NCBI GenBank assembly: GCA_030836365.1
Contig: JAURQB010000193.1
Location: 1-11,418, forward strand
DNA: 11,418 bases
Direction of reading: 5' to 3'
DNA from: Bdellovibrionota bacterium
GTDB lineage: Bacteria; Bdellovibrionota; Bacteriovoracia; Bacteriovoracales; Bacteriovoracaceae
The notes under the pieces were generated by a model. That model had not been told where the DNA came from. It saw only the letters and a program-made list of their open reading frames with translations, and did not search any database. Shown one piece after another: positions 7,253-11,418 of the stretch; position 1 is the first letter of the stretch; every line of letters begins with the position of its first letter. The position numbers and the translations under genes were made by a program.

Positions 7253-8338
7253 TTATGGGTTAATTTCAATAAATATTGTCCCCATTTCTTCTTGGTCGGA
7301 GAGGGTTCTGCCAGGCACAACAGAATTATTATATGTTGGAGCATATTGAGGAATATTTTGATGGAAATCACCAAAAGGAACATCGATACGATACCCAAAT
7401 TTAACTCTCTTGTATTGAAGTGCGACAGACGCGCTTGGGTGAAACCCCACAGCAGTATCTTTATTTAAGAAATCTTTATAGGCAAACACTGGCAGATTAA
7501 ACTCATAGTGAGAAGAGAGTGAGCGGGTGTGTGGAATTTTAAACCTCGCGGTGATACCTGCGCTTACATTATTAATTGCGGAAGAGGATGTAATTCTTGC
7601 TTTCAGGAAAGCTGATAGAGAGCCATTTTCTCCAAGAGGAATATTTTTTATTACCTGCGGAATAAGTACAAAACGAAACCCATTTATTACGCTACTCGAG
7701 TGTATATTTTGAATATTTACTAAGCTGTCTAAACTTCCGTGTAGTGACTTTTGTTGAGCACTAGCATTTATCCAGTTTTGATCGTCTGCTGATTCATAAT
7801 CTATAAATCCAGCCTCTAGTGAATAGTTGAACCCGCCTAGTTCGGGAGTATTGAGTACGGCGGTATAAAGCTGCTCAGAAGTAAATGTTTGATGTCTTTT
7901 ATTGATGAAGTCTAAAGGTAAAACGCCTCTATTTCTAATCTTCGCTCTTTGACGGTAAAGCCTGTTTTCATTGTGATCAGATTTTCCAAAGAGTCTTGAC
8001 CTGTATTTTAGCAGAAACTGGAAACCATTGTTAAAACGAGCTCCTGTTGTTGCTTTTATTCCGTGTGTTTCTCCCATATCCCAAAGGTGGAAATGCCTGT
8101 TTCGCAAGGCCATGAATGGAGTAGCAAAAACATCATTTCTCAATTCAATGGTCATAAATATGGCCGGTGCATTACTTTCTTCAGCGCTGCCGGTTTCTTG
8201 TTTGTTTTTATATTTTTCGTTATCGCAATTAGTTTCTACTCCAGGACCTTTCCTGATTTTTTCTAAATATTCTTCAACGCTTTCAGTGTATGCCCTGAAA
8301 GGCATGCTAATAATTATAAATAAAAAAAAGCATTTCAT
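7253..8338 (-). CDS. Exported outer-membrane beta-barrel-type protein, possibly LpxR-like
   Basis: I cannot name this protein with certainty. Residues 1-18 form a signal peptide (MKCF, hydrophobic core, AYT). A polar, charged linker follows to about residue 57. From about residue 60 there are alternating hydrophobic/polar strands separated by turns, for example FQFLLKYRSRLF, FNYSLEAGFIDYES, LSAFLKARITSSS, VSAGITARFKIP, SASVALQYKRVKFGYRIDV and the final GTIFIEINP. This is the look of an outer-membrane beta-barrel of roughly ten to fourteen strands. NDVF near the first strand and the overall strand layout vaguely recall the LpxR lipid A deacylase family, but I could not place its catalytic residues. 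The start has no strong ribosome binding site. The gene is divergent from the adenine deaminase gene and appears to be transcribed alone. Confidence 0.65.
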   Translation of the reverse strand: MKCFFLFIIISMPFRAYTESVEEYLEKIRKGPGVETNCDNEKYKNKQETGSAEESNAPAIFMTIELRNDVFATPFMALRNRHFHLWDMGETHGIKATTGARFNNGFQFLLKYRSRLFGKSDHNENRLYRQRAKIRNRGVLPLDFINKRHQTFTSEQLYTAVLNTPELGGFNYSLEAGFIDYESADDQNWINASAQQKSLHGSLDSLVNIQNIHSSSVINGFRFVLIPQVIKNIPLGENGSLSAFLKARITSSSAINNVSAGITARFKIPHTRSLSSHYEFNLPVFAYKDFLNKDTAVGFHPSASVALQYKRVKFGYRIDVPFGDFHQNIPQYAPTYNNSVVPGRTLSDQEEMGTIFIEINP

Positions 8339-8460
8339 TCTTAAGACTTTTGCAAATAAAGGTCCAATTTAGTTGAATTCTACTTGAAGAAAAATAAGTA
8401 CTTAGAGAGTTTATTAATCGAATATATTATTGTGTATAAAATTTTGACAGTTGTGAGGTT

Positions 8461-8484
8461 TGTAAAATGAAGATGAATTTTACA
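8461..8484. promoter_or_regulatory. Perfect 8+8 base dyad in divergent spacer, possible operator
   Basis: TGTAAAAT (8461-8468) and ATTTTACA (8477-8484) are exact inverted copies separated by eight bases. The site lies in the 248-base spacer between the divergent beta-barrel and adenine deaminase genes, 12 bases downstream of a perfect TTGACA at 8444-8449. A two-fold symmetric site there suits a dimeric repressor acting on one or both genes. It could also fold as a weak hairpin in RNA. The rest of the spacer is AT-rich with no further structure I can support. Confidence 0.4.
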
Positions 8485-8576
8485 TAGCTTAGAAAGATTG
8501 AACCTGTCGTTTATTTTGAAAGTGTTTTTTTATTTAGTCTTGGGTTGAATTTTCGGCTATCATACTTCTTTTCAGT

Positions 8577-8583
8577 GGAGGGG
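8577..8583 (+). promoter_or_regulatory. Strong ribosome binding site fixing the adenine deaminase start
   Basis: GGAGGGG lies just upstream of ATG 8587, the GGAGG core ending five bases before it. It sets the start at 8587 rather than at the in-frame TTG at 8545, which has no such site and would add 14 residues absent from related proteins. Confidence 0.85.
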
Positions 8584-8586
8584 AAA

Positions 8587-9543
8587 ATGGATGATATAAA
8601 GGAATATATTCGATCATTACCAAAAGCAGAATTACACTTGCATATCGAGGGAAGTCTTGAGCCGGAGCTGATGATGAAACTCGCGAAAAGAAATAATATA
8701 GAAATACCATTCTCCTCAGTAGAGGAAATTAAAAATGCTTATAATTTTTCTAATCTTCAGGATTTTTTGGATATTTACTATCAGGGAGCCGCTGTTTTGA
8801 TTAAAGAGGAGGACTTCTTTGATCTTACTTGGGAATACCTGCTACGTGCCAAAGAGGATGGCATTGTTCACACTGAAATATTTTTTGATCCTCAAACTCA
8901 TACTGAAAGAGGAGTTTCTTTTGAGACGGTAATAAATGGAATTACTAATGCGCTTAAAAAAGGCAAAGAAGAGCTTGGAATAACAAATCATTTAATCATG
9001 TGCTTTTTAAGACATCTACCAGAAGAAGATGCATTCAAGACTTTTGAAATGGCAATTCCTTTTAAACATCTAATAAAAGCGGTAGGATTGGATAGCTCTG
9101 AGGTGGGGCATCCGCCAAGTAAGTTTGAGCGTGTTTTTAAAAAAGCGATGGATGAAGGATTCTTAACTGTTGCTCACGCCGGCGAAGAAGGACCGACTGA
9201 CTATATTTGGGAAGCACTAAAACTACTCAAGGTTAAGCGAGTTGATCATGGTGTTCGCTGTATGGAGGATGCAGACTTAGTAAAGTACCTCATTGAAAAT
9301 AATATACCATTAACCGTTTGTCCTCTGAGCAATATAAAGCTTAGAGTATTTGATGAAATTAAAGACCATAACCTAAAAAAAATGTTAGATCGCGGCTTAA
9401 ATGTCATGATTAATTCTGATGATCCTGCTTATTTTGGTGGATATCTTTTAGAGAACTATTATCAGTGTTACCAGGATTTAAACTTAACAAAAGAAGATCT
9501 CAGAAAGTTGAGCCAAAATTCATTAGATGCTTGTTTTTATTAA
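8587..9543 (+). CDS. Adenine deaminase (adenosine deaminase-like amidohydrolase)
   Basis: This cytoplasmic zinc enzyme most likely converts adenine to hypoxanthine and ammonia in purine salvage. The 318 residues carry every expected motif: metal ligands H17 and H19 (ELHLH), H197 (VAHAGEEG, with catalytic E200), the active-site H221 (VDHGVR), and D278-D279 (NSDDPAYFGG). The block VGLDSSEVGHPPSKF at 167-180 is characteristic of the fungal Aah1/Pseudomonas-type adenine deaminases; true adenosine deaminases typically have a GDE-type motif there. The protein ends at NSLDACFY, the normal end for this subgroup, so it is not truncated. It stands alone on the plus strand with its own upstream region. 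Many databases label this subgroup simply as adenosine deaminase (add), so substrate choice remains the main doubt. Confidence 0.88.
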   Translation: MDDIKEYIRSLPKAELHLHIEGSLEPELMMKLAKRNNIEIPFSSVEEIKNAYNFSNLQDFLDIYYQGAAVLIKEEDFFDLTWEYLLRAKEDGIVHTEIFFDPQTHTERGVSFETVINGITNALKKGKEELGITNHLIMCFLRHLPEEDAFKTFEMAIPFKHLIKAVGLDSSEVGHPPSKFERVFKKAMDEGFLTVAHAGEEGPTDYIWEALKLLKVKRVDHGVRCMEDADLVKYLIENNIPLTVCPLSNIKLRVFDEIKDHNLKKMLDRGLNVMINSDDPAYFGGYLLENYYQCYQDLNLTKEDLRKLSQNSLDACFY

Positions 9544-9639
9544 CGCGATAATGATTTTTAATTAGTAAAAATTACAAAAATTTACTCCTCGTTTTGTCTT
9601 TGTTGTACTGTTTTTTTTTAATTAACAGGGGTTATTTTG

Positions 9640-10554
9640 ATGAAAAATTTTATTTTTGCGTTCATTTATTCACTTAGTTTTTCCGCTTTTTCAGAAAACA
9701 CTTTTGATCATATCGTTAAAGCTTGTAAAGAAAATACAAGCAACACGTTTCTTGAAGCTTTCTGTATTGAAAAACAAATTAGTCCAAATCGAAGCAAGCT
9801 TTGTAAAAAAACAAGTTATTCAAATAAAGCAGAGAAAATATGTCTTAATTTAGAAGAAAGTGTAAATGATGCGATTATTGAAGGATGTCGTAAAGAAACC
9901 TCTACCAATAACTTGCAAGTTGAATGTCTAAAAAACCTTGTCCCCGTAGATAAGTCAAGTGCATGTAAAAGATATACTTCGAATAGCACAAACGAATTAT
10001 TATGTTTAAAAAAGCATGCAACATTATCAGTCGAAAAAATAAAGATTTGCCGAGAAAAAACAACTAACGTTGGCCTAGAAAATTTATGTCTAAATTTGGC
10101 TCCAGCAATCGAAATTGTTAAGGCATGTCGTGAGTTCACAACAAATGCAAAAGTTGAATTTATTTGTCTTCAGAATTTTAAAAATCTTAATCGAGAAATA
10201 ATTGAAGGGTGTCGGAAAAACACAACTAACTCAAAAAATGAAATTATTTGTTTAGAAAAATCAGTTAGACCAGAAATGGCAAATACTTGCATGACAAATA
10301 CAAGCAATTCAAACCTTGAAAAATTATGTTTAGTAATGAGCAGTGATCTAAATAAGGAGATCATCAAGGGTTGTAAAGAAAATACTCACAACACTGTGTT
10401 AGAGAGAGTTTGTCTAGAGCTTAAAGTTTCTCCAGAAGCATCAAAAATATGTAATAAAAATACAACAAGTAGCATTTCTGAAGAAGTATGTCTCCGTACT
10501 GCTGCAGCTCTTGAGCAAGGTTTGTCAAATCAGGCTGCTCAAGAAGTCCAGTAG
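9640..10554 (+). CDS. Exported protein made of ten CX12C repeats, function unknown
   Basis: I do not recognise a named family. Residues 1-18 form a signal peptide (MKNF, hydrophobic core, AFS), so the 304-residue product is exported, with no lipobox. Nearly all the mature part is ten tandem units with consensus C-[KR]-x2-T-[ST]-[NS]-x3-E-x2-C-L; the two cysteines are always 12 residues apart. The 20 cysteines (29/42, 55/68, 83/96, 109/122, 137/150, 163/176, 191/204, 217/230, 245/258, 271/284) are the only ones in the protein, suggesting ten disulphides. Linkers are amphipathic and look helical, giving a probable alpha-solenoid stapled by disulphides, as in Sel1-like Hcp proteins, though spacing differs. 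The start is ATG 9640 with AGGGG at 9627-9631 rather than the adjacent TTG 9637. A hairpin terminator follows. Confidence 0.85.
   Translation: MKNFIFAFIYSLSFSAFSENTFDHIVKACKENTSNTFLEAFCIEKQISPNRSKLCKKTSYSNKAEKICLNLEESVNDAIIEGCRKETSTNNLQVECLKNLVPVDKSSACKRYTSNSTNELLCLKKHATLSVEKIKICREKTTNVGLENLCLNLAPAIEIVKACREFTTNAKVEFICLQNFKNLNREIIEGCRKNTTNSKNEIICLEKSVRPEMANTCMTNTSNSNLEKLCLVMSSDLNKEIIKGCKENTHNTVLERVCLELKVSPEASKICNKNTTSSISEEVCLRTAAALEQGLSNQAAQEVQ
9724..10491 (+). repeat. Protein-coding tandem array, 162-base (54-residue) super-repeat
   Basis: Within the exported Cys-repeat gene, successive units are 26, 28, 26, 28, 26, 28, 26, 28 and 26 residues apart. The real period is therefore 54 codons. 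Super-repeats begin at cysteine codons 9724, 9886, 10048, 10210 and 10372, and the last cysteine codon is 10489-10491. The 28-residue members tend to end in a NREIIEG-like segment and the 26-residue members in SPEASK-like segments. DNA identity between copies is low, so the duplications are old and held by protein-level selection. Confidence 0.9.
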
Positions 10555-10585
10555 AGTAGTTCATAAAATCTATTTAGTTACAATT

Positions 10586-10617
10586 CCCATGATATTACAT
10601 TCTTAAAATATCATGGG
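10586..10617 (+). terminator. Hairpin terminator after the Cys-repeat gene
   Basis: CCCATGATATT (10586-10596) pairs perfectly over 11 bases with AATATCATGGG (10607-10617) around a ten-base loop. A T-rich tract (TGTTCTTATTAATTTTTT) follows. It lies 32 bases past the stop codon and before the next gene's start region, as expected of an intrinsic terminator, although the T-run is interrupted. Confidence 0.7.
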
Positions 10618-10673
10618 TGTTCTTATTAATTTTTTCTCATTGAGTGTCGAAACTTACATTGTGTGAGGTTTTC

Positions 10674-11120
10674 ATGAGATTAAATAAAGTTATCCATTCA
10701 TTATCTTTTTTTGATGCATTTTCCCCTGAGGATTTGGCCATTATTTACCCTTTTATGGAAATTCGAAACTATGCAAAGGGGCAATTAATAATCGATGAGC
10801 AGGCGATCAATACATCTCTCTATTTCCTTTTAGAGGGAGCTGTAGATATCTTTGTTCATCGTAATCTTGTCGCAAGAGAGTCAGGTTTTGGAGATGTATT
10901 TGGGGAAATGTCTATATCTGGTGGTAAAAGCAGTTTTGCGACGATTAAAAGCCATGACAATTCGACGATCTTAATTTTTAATTTTTTAGCAGTACATGAA
11001 GTAAAAACCTCGAAAAAAGAGTATCTAGAAAAACTTATTTATAAAAGTTTTTCAGAAGTACTGGCAAAGCGCCTCGATAAAGCCAATCATTTAATAAATA
11101 AACTCAAAAAATCCGCCTAA
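10674..11120 (+). CDS. Stand-alone cyclic nucleotide-binding-fold protein
   Basis: The 148 residues fit a single CRP/cNMP-binding beta-roll: N-terminal helices (residues 1-20), strands such as YAKGQLIIDEQ and LYFLLEGAVDIF (50-60), the phosphate-binding cassette region GDVFGEMSISGGKSSFAT (73-90), and a C-terminal helix to the end. There is no helix-turn-helix or enzyme domain, so it is not a classical CRP regulator; it may act by protein contact. In the cassette FGE (76-78) is kept, but the Arg that normally grips the cyclic phosphate is replaced by Ser (S87), so ligand binding is doubtful. The start is ATG 10674, with GAGG at 10665-10668 five bases upstream; an in-frame GTG at 10644 lacks a comparable site. 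It lies downstream of a terminator and 122 bases before the DUF2797 gene. Confidence 0.82.
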   Translation: MRLNKVIHSLSFFDAFSPEDLAIIYPFMEIRNYAKGQLIIDEQAINTSLYFLLEGAVDIFVHRNLVARESGFGDVFGEMSISGGKSSFATIKSHDNSTILIFNFLAVHEVKTSKKEYLEKLIYKSFSEVLAKRLDKANHLINKLKKSA

Positions 11121-11242
11121 AGTATTACACTTCCTTCACTTTTTATTTTGATGCAAATTGATTAATATATGCCTTGTGTTCAATTTATTAGTATATCGCT
11201 TATGTATTATTGATTTTAATCTAAGTGTCTTGTGAGGAAGAA

Positions 11243-11418
11243 ATGATTGCATCTGGAAATATTCTTAAAATGAAAAGCCAGCTTGGAGATGTGGTTACTT
11301 ATCACCTTCCAATTGGCAAAGAGCTATTATTAATGAATCAGTTTCTCGAAAAAAAAATATGCCTCGAATTTACAGGTGAAATTAATTGTATTGATTCAGG
11401 TAAAAAAATTAAAAAGAC
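11243..11418 (+). CDS. DUF2797 family protein, N-terminal part
   Basis: The gene starts at ATG 11243 after GAGGAAG (11234-11240) and runs off the right edge, leaving 58 complete codons. The visible residues follow the start of DUF2797 proteins: GNILKM, then VVTYHLPIGKELLLMN, then a short strand FTGEINCIDSGKKIKK. In the family this last segment is normally CIxCGRKTKKSF, the first half of a putative zinc site. Here the second cysteine is Ser, while the first (Cys48) is present. The function of DUF2797 is not established; the paired cysteines usually suggest metal or nucleic acid binding. The 122-base upstream spacer is AT-rich and I see no convincing promoter in it. Confidence 0.75.
   Translation, partial: MIASGNILKMKSQLGDVVTYHLPIGKELLLMNQFLEKKICLEFTGEINCIDSGKKIKK

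Noticed and set aside
8028..8372. Open frames on the plus strand opposite the beta-barrel gene (also 8063-8266 and 7527-7712)
   Set aside because: They lie wholly or almost wholly opposite a longer frame with a signal peptide and barrel-like strands, have no good ribosome binding site, and their translations show no domain.
9564..9586. AGTAAA/TTTACT inverted repeat after the adenine deaminase gene as a terminator
   Set aside because: Only six AT-rich pairs with an 11-base loop and no following T-run; too weak to call.
9594..9622. TTGTCT-17-TTTAAT as promoter of the Cys-repeat gene
   Set aside because: The boxes match fairly well, but initiation would fall at about 9629, inside the AGGGG ribosome binding site at 9627-9631, which makes it unlikely to be the working promoter.
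9816..10367. Two minus-strand open frames opposite the Cys-repeat gene
   Set aside because: They mirror the repeat codons, so recurring Cys/His/Phe patterns arise automatically. The plus-strand frame has a signal peptide, ribosome binding site and terminator.
9724..10491. CRISPR-like or DNA-level tandem repeat in the Cys-repeat region
   Set aside because: Copies are conserved as protein pattern only; DNA units are too diverged, and a continuous reading frame explains the period.

Overview
This AT-rich bacterial window is densely packed and holds 13 protein-coding genes, two of them cut by the window edges. No RNA gene, insertion sequence, CRISPR array or prophage gene is visible, and no gene-free stretch exceeds 300 bases; the longest, 8339-8586, has 248. 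The content suggests a Gram-negative bacterium: several exported proteins, an outer-membrane-type beta-barrel, YidD and a YceF-type Maf protein. The mix of a DUF2797 gene, a stand-alone cyclic-nucleotide-binding-fold protein and secreted Cys-repeat proteins fits the predatory Bacteriovorax/Bdellovibrio group, but that placement is inference and no marker gene here proves it.

Layout. Bases 1-142 (minus) are the start of a small single-pass membrane protein, divergent from a plus-strand operon. That operon (258-4730) runs cysS, an ACMSD-type decarboxylase, then priA, with overlapping gene ends. It converges on minus-strand genes: a secreted eight-cysteine protein of unknown function (4742-5590), and a translationally coupled trio read as membrane fatty-acid/sterol hydroxylase, Maf/YceF pyrophosphatase, yidD (7143 down to 5667). 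Next on the minus strand is an exported beta-barrel candidate (7253-8338). A divergent spacer with a perfect 8+8 base dyad separates it from a plus-strand adenine deaminase gene (8587-9543).

The plus strand continues with an exported protein made almost wholly of ten CX12C repeats (9640-10554) and a hairpin terminator (10586-10617). A small cyclic-nucleotide-binding-fold protein (10674-11120) and the start of a DUF2797 gene (11243 onward) complete the window.

How the genes relate. cysS, priA, maf and yidD are housekeeping genes for tRNA charging, replication restart, nucleotide-pool cleaning and membrane-protein insertion. Mixed with them are metabolic genes that look acquired or lineage-specific, for tryptophan/kynurenine breakdown and adenine salvage. 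The most unusual content is the Cys-repeat protein, whose spacing alternates exactly 26/28 residues (a 54-residue super-repeat), and a PriA that has lost all four ligands of one of its two zinc sites while keeping the other. I see no defence system or other obvious multi-gene novel system.
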